A stretch of 26,558 nucleotides of DNA from DASXRC01 sp036506495 (GTDB lineage Bacteria; Actinomycetota; Actinomycetes; Mycobacteriales; Micromonosporaceae), in NCBI GenBank assembly GCA_036506495.1, contig DASXRQ010000260.1, positions 1 to 26,558 of the forward strand. The letters run 5' to 3'. Positions 7,712-14,045 of this stretch are shown here, piece after piece. The first letter of the stretch is position 1; every line of letters begins with the position of its first letter. Below the pieces are notes generated by a model that worked only from the letters and a program-made list of their open reading frames with translations, was not told the origin of the DNA and did no database searches. The position numbers and the translations under genes were made by a program.

Positions 7712-8358
7712 TAGCCGGCCTCCGCGCCGACCAGGTCGGGAACGACGTCGCGCAGCTTCTCCAGCGGGATGGCACCGTCACGCAGCACCCGCGGCACCTC
7801 ACCGGTGACGTCCACGATCGTGCTGGGCACCGGGTCGGGGCACGGACCCGCCTCCAGGTAGACCCGAACCGCGTACCCGAGCTGCTCGCGTGCCTCGTCG
7901 GCGGTCGTCGCCGCCGGCTGGCCGGTCTTGTTCGCCGACGAGACGGCCATCGGCCCGGTCTCGCGCAGCACCTCGAGCGCGACCGGGTGCAGCGGCATGC
8001 GCACGGCGACCGTTCCCCCGGTGTCCCCCAGGTCCCAGTCCAGCGACGGCGCGTGCTCGACGACGATCGTCAGCGCCCCGGGCCAGAACGCCTCCACCAG
8101 GTCACGCGCGACCGCCGGCAGTGTGAGGACCAGCCCGTTGAGCGTGTGCCGCGAGCCAACGAGGACCGGCGGCGGCATCTGTCGCCCGCGGCCCTTCGTA
8201 TTGAGCAGCGAGGTTACCGACCAGGACTTGAAGGCGTCGGCCCCGATTCCGTAGACGGTGTCCGTGGGCATGACGACCAGCTCGCCGCTGCGGACCGCCT
8301 CGATCGCGGCGGCGATGCCCTGCTCGCGTTCGGCGAGGGTGCGACAGTCGTAGAGCAT
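7711..8358 (-). CDS. L-threonylcarbamoyladenylate synthase (Sua5/YrdC/YwlC)
   Basis: Makes threonylcarbamoyl-AMP from threonine, bicarbonate and ATP, the first step of the t6A37 tRNA modification. About 215 residues with the YrdC fold: the opening VVMPTDTVYGIGADA, the nucleotide-binding block FWPGALTIVV, VAVRMPLHPVALEVL, and PMAVSSANKTGQPAATT near the end. The usual KxR-type basic segment reads TKGRGRQMP. The start chosen is ATG at 8358, which overlaps the prmC stop by one base (TGATG). An in-frame ATG at 8379 lies inside prmC and would add seven residues. It is a single-domain YrdC type without a C-terminal Sua5 domain. Confidence 0.92.
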   Translation of the reverse strand: MLYDCRTLAEREQGIAAAIEAVRSGELVVMPTDTVYGIGADAFKSWSVTSLLNTKGRGRQMPPPVLVGSRHTLNGLVLTLPAVARDLVEAFWPGALTIVVEHAPSLDWDLGDTGGTVAVRMPLHPVALEVLRETGPMAVSSANKTGQPAATTADEAREQLGYAVRVYLEAGPCPDPVPSTIVDVTGEVPRVLRDGAIPLEKLRDVVPDLVGAEAG

Positions 8359-9290
8359 CACGAGGTGCCAGTCTGCCATGAATGCGGCGCCGGGCCGCCG
8401 CGCCGGGTCGCCGTGCAGAACCGGGGACGGCCGGCCAGGTCCAGATGATCATTTATCCAGTCGAATCGGCCGTCCGCGGCGAACAGCTCCCGGACCGCCG
8501 CGGCATGAGTGTCGTCGTGCTCGATCCCGACGACGCCGCCCGGGCGCAGCAGGACGCCGGCCCGACCGATCACCGGCCCGATGACGGCCAGCCCGTTGGA
8601 GCCGCCGAACACCGCGTCCGCCGGGTCGTGTTCGGCCACCTCCGGCGGCACGGCGACCGATCCGGGCACGTACGGCGGGTTGCACAGCACGACGTCCACC
8701 GTGCCGTCCAGCTCGGCCAACACGCCGGGGTCGGTGGCGTCGCCGGCCACGACCGTCACCGGCGGGTCGCCGGCGGCGGCCCGCGCGGAGGCGTTGCGGC
8801 GCAGCCACCCGAGGGCGGCCAAGTCGCGCTCCACGGCGTACACCCGGACCGCGCGGACCTCGTGCGCGACGGCGAGTGCGATCGCCCCCGAGCCGCTGCC
8901 CAGGTCGACCACGACGGCGCCGCCGCCCCGCTCCCTGGCCGCCGTGATCCCCCACCCGGCGAGCAGCTCGGTCTCCGGACGGGGCACGAACACGCCGGGT
9001 CCCACCGCGAGCTCCACGCGCCGAAACACGGTCGAACCGACCAGATGCTGCAGTGGTACCCGGTTCGCCCGCTCCGCGACAAGATCACGAAGTCGCCGGG
9101 CCTGCGCCGGGGTCAGCACCTCGACGAGCGCCAACCGCCCCCGCGGCACGCCGAGCACGTGCGCGGCGAGGAGTTCGGCATCGGTACGCGGGGACTGCAC
9201 TCCCGCCGCGGCCAGCTGTTCCGCGGCCGCGGCCAGGGCCGCCGAGAGACGTTCCGACTCTTCGGCCGGGTGTTTCTCTTGGCGTGTCAC
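8358..9290 (-). CDS. prmC: Release factor glutamine methyltransferase
   Basis: S-adenosylmethionine-dependent enzyme that methylates the glutamine of the GGQ motif in release factors RF1 and RF2. The 310-residue protein has an N-terminal helical domain (SPRTDAELLAAHVLGVPR), the block VPRPETELLAGW, the cofactor loop VVDLGSGSGAIALA, and the catalytic NPPY in VDVVLCNPPYVPG. The start is GTG at 9290 (VTRQEKHPAEE); I see no ribosome site, and an AT-rich ATTATG lies just upstream, so a leaderless message is possible. It normally follows prfA directly, but here a plus-strand GGDEF gene lies between them. It is coupled to sua5 by TGATG. Confidence 0.93.
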   Translation of the reverse strand: MTRQEKHPAEESERLSAALAAAAEQLAAAGVQSPRTDAELLAAHVLGVPRGRLALVEVLTPAQARRLRDLVAERANRVPLQHLVGSTVFRRVELAVGPGVFVPRPETELLAGWGITAARERGGGAVVVDLGSGSGAIALAVAHEVRAVRVYAVERDLAALGWLRRNASARAAAGDPPVTVVAGDATDPGVLAELDGTVDVVLCNPPYVPGSVAVPPEVAEHDPADAVFGGSNGLAVIGPVIGRAGVLLRPGGVVGIEHDDTHAAAVRELFAADGRFDWINDHLDLAGRPRFCTATRRGGPAPHSWQTGTS

Positions 9291-9395
9291 GCCATAATCA
9301 TTGAACGTCGGGTCCGGTGGGCACCGCCCACCGGCCCGACGACGACGAACATGTGGGACCGTCCGGCCGGCGCCGGACGCTGGCGGGGAGGCGAT

Positions 9396-10934
9396 GTGCG
9401 CTGGCTCGACCGGGTCAAGGACCAGGCCGACGAGCTTGCCTTCGTGAGACGGCTGCTGCAGCTCGGCCAGTCGGCCGAGGCACTCGACGTCGCCGATAAG
9501 GTGCTGGCGACCACGTCCGACTCCAACGCCCGTGCGGACGCCGCGATCCTGCGGCTCAACGCCCTGGTCAATCTCGGACACACCGCCGCATATTCGGCGG
9601 CCGTTAATGTCGCGTTTGATGCGGTACACGAGGTAACGGACCCGTACCCACACGGCCAGCTGCACGCGCTCGTCGCCCTCGGGGCGCACCACCAGGGGGC
9701 GCTCGAGCGCTGCGTCACCCACCTCGTGCTCGGCGCGCGGGCGCTGGGCGCGGTCGAGGAGCCGGACGCGGACGTGGCCTGGGCGTGGCACGACCTGGCC
9801 ATGGCGTACTCCTACCTGGGCTTCCACGGGTGGGCGTTGGGTGCGATCGAACACTCGCGTGAGGTCGGGGCGGTCGCCGGGGTGCCCGACGTCTCGCTCA
9901 CCTCTCCGGGCATCCGGCTGCGGGTCGCCGTCTCCCTCGACCACGCCGGTGACACCGAGGGCTGCCTGCGCGTGCTGCGCGACCTGACGGGCGAGCTCAC
10001 CCGCCTGATCGGATCCGACGACTGGTTGTCGGTGCGGCCACCGAGCCGCGCCGGCTACGGGTACGCCCTGACGCGCCGTGCCGCCCTCGGGGAACAGTCC
10101 GATGTGGACGCACTCGCCCTGCTGCGGGACTGCGGCGACGGTGCCCGCTCCCGCGATCTGCGCCAACTCGGGGAGGTCTGCCTCGCCATCGCCGGCGGCC
10201 GGCCCATCGAGGCCCTGACCCGGCTCGAGTCCGTCACGGTGGCGGCGGACACCGCGGGCCCGTCGGAGACCGCGCGACTGCGCGCGCTCGCGTACCAGCA
10301 CGCCGGCGACCACGCCGCGGCGCACCGGGCCGATCGCCGCGCGTTCCGCCTCGCCGCGCAGCGCAGCGACTGGCTGCGGGACGTCTACGTCGAGGGCATC
10401 GCGGCCCGGCTGGCCCACGAGGATCTGCGCCGCACGGTCGCCCGGTACGCCGACGAGGCGCTCACCGATCCGCTCACCGGGCTGCCCAACCGGCGCCACC
10501 TCGAGCAGTACGTCGCCGCGATGGTCAGCCGGGGTGAACGCGCGGTCGTCGGCGTCGCGGACCTCGACGGATTCAAGGCGGTCAACACCAGGCACGGACA
10601 CCACGCGGGCGATCTCGTGCTGCAGCGCATCGCCGCCGTGATCGCGCGGGTGATGCGCCGCGGCGACTTCGTCGCCCGGTACGGCGGCGACGAGTTCGTG
10701 GTCGTGCTGCCCGGCGCCGGGCTGGACGAGGCGGGCGAGGTGGCGCGCCGGATCATTGGCGCGGTCGGTGCCGAGGACTGGCATTCGGTGGTCCCGGGCA
10801 CGCCCGTGGGGGTCAGCGTCGGCTGGGCCGAGGTGGCCGGCGCCGGCGCTACCCTCCGGGCGGCGCTGACCACCGCGTTCGAGGCGGCCGACCGCGCGAT
10901 GCTCCGAGCAAAGGCCCCGCGAGCGGCCTCCTGA
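9396..10934 (+). CDS. Cytosolic GGDEF protein (likely diguanylate cyclase) with TPR-like N-terminus
   Basis: The 512-residue protein with no transmembrane segment or signal peptide. Residues about 10-350 are helix-rich with TPR-like repeats (ELAFVRRLLQLGQSAEALDV, AWHDLAMAYSYLGFHGWALG, ALAYQHAGDHAAAHRA). The C-terminal GGDEF domain begins LTDPLTGLPNRRHLEQ and carries intact RYGGDEF (GGDEF at 430-434). RRGD five residues before it matches the RxxD product-inhibition site, so active, feedback-controlled cyclic-di-GMP synthesis is expected. The start GTG at 9396 sits five bases after GGGGAGG; the upstream in-frame ATG at 9351 has no such site. It converges on prfA with only four bases between stops. 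The signal sensed by the repeats is unknown. Confidence 0.88.
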   Translation: MRWLDRVKDQADELAFVRRLLQLGQSAEALDVADKVLATTSDSNARADAAILRLNALVNLGHTAAYSAAVNVAFDAVHEVTDPYPHGQLHALVALGAHHQGALERCVTHLVLGARALGAVEEPDADVAWAWHDLAMAYSYLGFHGWALGAIEHSREVGAVAGVPDVSLTSPGIRLRVAVSLDHAGDTEGCLRVLRDLTGELTRLIGSDDWLSVRPPSRAGYGYALTRRAALGEQSDVDALALLRDCGDGARSRDLRQLGEVCLAIAGGRPIEALTRLESVTVAADTAGPSETARLRALAYQHAGDHAAAHRADRRAFRLAAQRSDWLRDVYVEGIAARLAHEDLRRTVARYADEALTDPLTGLPNRRHLEQYVAAMVSRGERAVVGVADLDGFKAVNTRHGHHAGDLVLQRIAAVIARVMRRGDFVARYGGDEFVVVLPGAGLDEAGEVARRIIGAVGAEDWHSVVPGTPVGVSVGWAEVAGAGATLRAALTTAFEAADRAMLRAKAPRAAS

Positions 10935-10938
10935 CCGG

Positions 10939-12027
10939 TTACCGCCGCGCCAGCTCCGTCTCGCCGGTTAGTCGGGCCGCCCGGTCCGCCTCGGCGAGCG
11001 CGTCGAGCACGCCATCCAGGTCGCCGGCGAGAACCAGATCCAGGTTGTACGCCGTGTAGCCGATCCGGTGGTCGGTGATGCGGTTCTGCGGGAAGTTGTA
11101 CGTGCGGATCCGCTCCGAACGGTCGACCGTGCGCACCTGTGCCTTGCGCGCGTCCGAGGCGGCCGCAGCGGCGTGCTCCTCCGCGACCAGGGCCAGCTTG
11201 GCGCGCAGCATCCGCATCGCCCGATCCTTGTTCTGAAGCTGGGAGCGCTCGTTCTGGCAGGACACCACGATGGCGGTCGGCAGGTGCGTGATGCGTACGG
11301 CCGAATCGGTCGTGTTGACCGACTGGCCACCCGGGCCGGACGAGCGGAACACGTCGATGCGCAGGTCGTTCGGGTCGATCTCGACCTCGGTCTCCTCGAC
11401 CTCGGGCGTGACGAGCACGCCGGCGGCCGAGGTGTGGATGCGACCCTGCGACTCGGTCACCGGCACCCGCTGGACCCGGTGGACGCCACCCTCCCACTTC
11501 AGCCGCGACCACACCCCGGCCCCACCCTCGGGCACCACGCGTGTCTTGACCGCGATGGCGACGTCCTTGACCCCGCCCAGATCCGACTGCTGCGAGTCGA
11601 GCACCTCGGTGACCCAGCCGTGCCGCTCGGCGTACCGCAGATACATCCGCAGCAGGTCCCCGGCGAACAGCGCGGACTCCTCGCCGCCCTCGCCCGCCTT
11701 GATCTCGAGGATCACGTCCTTGCCGTCGCTCGGGTCGCGCGGCATCAGCAGCTCGGCGAGGCGCTCCTCGATTGCCGGCAACGCCGCGGCCAGCGACTCC
11801 GCCTCCGCGGCAAACGCGGGATCCTCGGCCGCGAGCTCCTTGGCGGCGACGAGATCCTCCCGAGCCTGCGCGAGCTCGGTCGCCGTCTTGTGGATCGGCG
11901 TCAGCTCGGCGAAGCGACGGCCGACCCGGCGCGCCACGGACTGATCCGCGTGGATCGCGGGGTCGGCGAGGCGGCGCTCCAGCTCGGCGTACTCGTCGAG
12001 CAGCGCACTGAGACGATCGGTGCTCAC
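10939..12027 (-). CDS. prfA: Peptide chain release factor 1
   Basis: Reads UAA and UAG stop codons and triggers peptide release. The 362-residue protein has the N-terminal helical domain, the codon-recognition block RVPVTESQGRIHTS with the PxT motif as PVT (about 189-191), and the catalytic GGQ in SSGPGGQSVNTT (233-235). Class and length are standard, and the substrate glutamine for PrmC is present. The start chosen is GTG at 12027 (VSTDRLSALLDEY), five bases after AAAGGGGG; GTG at 12033 would sit directly on that site. It is preceded by rpmE and a hairpin terminator. Confidence 0.95.
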   Translation of the reverse strand: MSTDRLSALLDEYAELERRLADPAIHADQSVARRVGRRFAELTPIHKTATELAQAREDLVAAKELAAEDPAFAAEAESLAAALPAIEERLAELLMPRDPSDGKDVILEIKAGEGGEESALFAGDLLRMYLRYAERHGWVTEVLDSQQSDLGGVKDVAIAVKTRVVPEGGAGVWSRLKWEGGVHRVQRVPVTESQGRIHTSAAGVLVTPEVEETEVEIDPNDLRIDVFRSSGPGGQSVNTTDSAVRITHLPTAIVVSCQNERSQLQNKDRAMRMLRAKLALVAEEHAAAAASDARKAQVRTVDRSERIRTYNFPQNRITDHRIGYTAYNLDLVLAGDLDGVLDALAEADRAARLTGETELARR

Positions 12028-12060
12028 CGCCACCCCCTTTCACGCACGAAACAGACCAAC

Positions 12061-12099
12061 GGCGCCCGACCGGCTCCGGGTCTGGAGCGGGCGGGCGCC
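12061..12099 (-). terminator. Hairpin after rpmE, before prfA
   Basis: A two-part stem, GGCGCCCG (12061-12068) with CGGGCGCC (12092-12099) and, inside it, GCTCC (12073-12077) with GGAGC (12084-12088), closes a six-base loop. It lies about 10 bases past the rpmE stop in the direction of transcription. The run after it is only moderately U-rich (GTTGGTCTGTTTC), so it could be a weak or Rho-aided terminator, or an mRNA 3'-end stabiliser for rpmE. Confidence 0.65.
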
Positions 12100-12109
12100 G
12101 TCTGGGCAG

Positions 12110-12337
12110 CTACTTGGCGGCCTTCTTGGCCTGGGCCTTGGCGTACTTCTGCTGGAACTTCGCCACCCGGCCGGCCGTGTCGAGCACGCGCTGCTTGCCG
12201 GTGTAGAACGGGTGGCACGCGCTGCAGGTCTCGACGTGAATCACGCCGTTCTTCGCCGTACTGCGCGTGGTGAAGGTGTTGCCGCAGGAGCAAGTGACCT
12301 CGGTCACGACGTACTGCGGGTGGATGTCGGGCTTCAT
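12110..12337 (-). CDS. rpmE: 50S ribosomal protein L31 (zinc-binding form)
   Basis: The 75-residue large-subunit protein. MKPDIHPQYV at the start and CSACHPFYTGKQR are diagnostic of L31. Four cysteines (C16, C18, C38, C41) form the zinc ribbon, so this is the C+ paralogue and not the zinc-independent type induced by zinc shortage. The basic tail KYAKAQAKKAAK contacts rRNA. It has its own terminator hairpin 10 bases downstream, then prfA. The promoter presumably lies in the 255-base gap upstream (12338-12592), which also carries a palindrome GTGTGC/GCACAC at 12438-12454. Confidence 0.97.
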   Translation of the reverse strand: MKPDIHPQYVVTEVTCSCGNTFTTRSTAKNGVIHVETCSACHPFYTGKQRVLDTAGRVAKFQQKYAKAQAKKAAK

Positions 12338-12592
12338 GCCTCGGTCCTCTCATGGATGGTCGCCGGGTCGCCGTCAACGCCGGGCCCGCGCTCGCGGGCC
12401 GGCTCGGGCGTGAACCGGAACCGTGGCCGATTGACCAGTGTGCCATGCGCACACCGTGACCTCTAACGCGACCGGCCGATAATTGATTCCCGTGACCCGT
12501 CCCCGTCGATCTAGGGCGAATACTGGTGGTTAGAGATCGACTAACCAGAATTCGCCCTAGATCGACCGGGGAGGTGCGTAGAGGGGACGAGC
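12338..12592. other. Divergent gap between rpmE and the P-loop kinase gene
   Basis: This 255-base gap should hold the promoters of both flanking operons. Visible items are a 17-base inverted repeat GTGTGC-CATGC-GCACAC at 12438-12454, an AT-rich spot around GATAATTGATT (12478-12488) that could be a -10 for rightward transcription, and the 58-base palindrome copy B (12507-12564), which would then fall in the kinase 5' leader. I see no small gene in it. Confidence 0.55.
12507..12564 (+). repeat. 58-bp dispersed palindrome, copy B
   Basis: Second copy of the element at 5251-5308, in opposite orientation. The outer arms (from GATCTAGGGCGAAT on the left to ATTCGCCCTAGATC on the right) match copy A. 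One arm change (T to A at 12522) breaks a pair, and five further differences lie in the centre. GTC/GAC outside extends the palindrome to 12505-12566. An inner alternative stem GGTTAG/CTAACC with loop AGATCGA exists here only. It ends 28 bases before the kinase start codon, just ahead of its ribosome site. Confidence 0.85.
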
Positions 12593-13015
12593 GTGCCGAA
12601 GCTGATCATTACGCGCGGGCTGCCGGGCTGCGGCAAGACGGCGTACGCCCGCACGCTGCAGCCATGGGTGGTCCGGGTCAACCGCGACGATCTACGCCGG
12701 ATGCTGCACGGCGACCGGCTCTACACGCAGACCGCGGAGGCGCGGGTCACGGTGGCGCAGCGGGCGGCCGTCGAGGCGCTGCTGCGGGCCGCGGCCAACG
12801 TGATCGTGGACGACACGAACCTCCCGGCTCGCGTCGTCCGGGCGTGGAGCGAGCTGGCCACGCGGGTCGGCGCGACGTTCGAGATCGTCGACCTCACCCA
12901 CGTGCCGGTCGACGAGTGCGTACGCCGCGACGCCACCCGCCCCGAGCCCGAGCGGGTCGGCGAAGATGTGATCCGCGGGCTCTATGCGCGGCATCTGGCC
13001 CGCGTCCAACCGTGA
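12593..13015 (+). CDS. AAA-type P-loop kinase (polynucleotide-kinase-like)
   Basis: The 140-residue single-domain protein. A Walker A loop GLPGCGKT (residues 9-16) opens the protein after PKLIITR, then VNRDDLRRMLHG, and the second-strand block NVIVDDTNLPARVVRAW. The RDDLR motif after the P-loop and the DDTN segment are typical of the T4 polynucleotide-kinase-like AAA_33 family, whose members phosphorylate nucleic-acid ends or small molecules; the substrate cannot be told from sequence. The start GTG at 12593 is six bases after GAGGGG. Its stop overlaps the hydrolase start by four bases (GTGA), so the two are a coupled operon. Confidence 0.82.
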   Translation: MPKLIITRGLPGCGKTAYARTLQPWVVRVNRDDLRRMLHGDRLYTQTAEARVTVAQRAAVEALLRAAANVIVDDTNLPARVVRAWSELATRVGATFEIVDLTHVPVDECVRRDATRPEPERVGEDVIRGLYARHLARVQP

Positions 13016-13854
13016 TCAAGATTCTGTCGGCGACCTGGCGACCCGCGGTGGCCGTGCTGCTCGGCCTGGTGATCGTCGTGACGTTGCTCTGGCTGGTCCA
13101 GCGCCGGCTGATCTACGTCCCGGACGACCGCCGGGTGCCGCCCGCGGCCGACGCTGTGCCCGGCGGCCGGGACGTGACGCTCGAGACGTCCGATGGCCTG
13201 CGGCTGGGAGCCTGGCTCGTGCCCGCCGGGCGCCCCGACCGCGGAATGACCGTGCTGGTCGCGCACGGCAACGCCGGCAACCGCGCCGACCGGGCGACGC
13301 TGGCGGTGGCCCTGTCCCGCGCCGGGTTCGCGGTGCTGCTGTTTGACTACCGGGGGTACGCGGGGAATGGTGGTCGCCCGTCCGAGGAGGGACTGGCACG
13401 GGACGCGCGCGCGGCGTACCGATATCTGGTCGAGAACGCCGGCGTGCCGCCGGACCGCCTGATCTACTTCGGCGAGAGCCTGGGCGCGGGGGTGGTCGCT
13501 GAGCTCGCGACCTCGCACCCGCCGGCCGCGCTCGTACTTCGGTCGCCGTTCGTCGACCTCGCCGCGGCGGGCGCGGCGCACTACCCCTACCTGCCGGTGC
13601 GGGCGCTGCTGCGCGATCGGTACCCGGTAGCGGAACACCTGGCGCACGTGCGGGTCCCAACGTGCGTCGTCTACGGCACGGCGGATACGGTCGTCCCGGC
13701 GGACCAGAGCCGGGCCGTGGCGTCGCGCGCGGCCGGTCCGGTGTCGGTGCTCGCCATCGACGGCGCGGACCACAACGACGACGCGCTGGTCGACGGCCCG
13801 GAGGTCGTCGCGGCGGTGGTCGCCGTGGCCGAGCGGGTCAACCGCTCGGCCTGA
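13012..13854 (+). CDS. Membrane-anchored alpha/beta hydrolase
   Basis: The 280-residue protein with one N-terminal hydrophobic helix (about 11-29, PAVAVLLGLVIVVTLLWLV) that should anchor it, then RRLIYVPDDRRVPP. The hydrolase core shows the oxyanion block VLVAHGNAGN (82-90), FDYRGYAGNGGRP, the nucleophile elbow GESLGAG with Ser156, Asp225 in YGTADTVVP and His254 in DGADHNDD, a complete triad. It resembles the BEM46/YfhR group of serine hydrolases; substrate unknown. The GTG start at 13012 overlaps the kinase stop (GTGA), so both are made together. It converges on rho across a 191-base structured gap. Confidence 0.85.
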   Translation: MIKILSATWRPAVAVLLGLVIVVTLLWLVQRRLIYVPDDRRVPPAADAVPGGRDVTLETSDGLRLGAWLVPAGRPDRGMTVLVAHGNAGNRADRATLAVALSRAGFAVLLFDYRGYAGNGGRPSEEGLARDARAAYRYLVENAGVPPDRLIYFGESLGAGVVAELATSHPPAALVLRSPFVDLAAAGAAHYPYLPVRALLRDRYPVAEHLAHVRVPTCVVYGTADTVVPADQSRAVASRAAGPVSVLAIDGADHNDDALVDGPEVVAAVVAVAERVNRSA

Positions 13855-13892
13855 AGCGGGCGGCGGCCCCCTCCCCCGAGTGGTTGTTTGTT

Positions 13893-13982
13893 ACCACCTA
13901 CGAGACCTGATCCATATCTGGATCGGGCGACGTCGCCCGGCCGGCCCGCCGATCCATTTATCGGTCAGCCCTCGTAGGTGGT
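13893..13982. repeat. 90-nt four-way-junction element between hydrolase and rho
   Basis: A perfect 12-bp inverted repeat, ACCACCTACGAG (13893-13904) and CTCGTAGGTGGT (13971-13982), encloses three further hairpins. They are GATCCA-TATC-TGGATC (13909-13924), the palindrome GGGCGACGTCGCCC (13925-13938) and CCGAT-CCATTT-ATCGG (13949-13964). Outside it, GTTT and AAAC could extend the closing stem with bulges. The fold is available on either strand. It sits between convergent genes. It could be a bidirectional terminator, a small RNA or a MITE-like palindrome; it is not a tRNA. Confidence 0.75.
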
Positions 13983-13994
13983 TGAAACATGTGC

Positions 13995-14024
13995 AAGGGG
14001 TGCGACCTCGCGGCCGCACCCCTT
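13995..14024 (-). terminator. Rho-gene terminator hairpin
   Basis: A perfect 10-bp stem AAGGGGTGCG (13995-14004) with CGCACCCCTT (14015-14024) and a 10-base loop lies 21 bases beyond the rho stop codon. The following minus-strand sequence TGCACATGTTTC is only weakly U-rich. It is most likely the rho 3' end, with the neighbouring 90-nt structure guarding the hydrolase side. Confidence 0.7.
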
Positions 14025-14045
14025 CGCGTCGACTCGTTGGGCGAA

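Noticed and set aside
8382..9395. Upstream extension of the GGDEF frame opposite prmC
   Set aside because: The frame is open by composition only. A strong ribosome site GGGGAGG sets the start at 9396, and prmC occupies the other strand.
13893..13982. tRNA gene with cloverleaf shape
   Set aside because: The closing stem is 12 bp, there are no conserved D- or T-loop bases, and there is no anticodon loop of seven.
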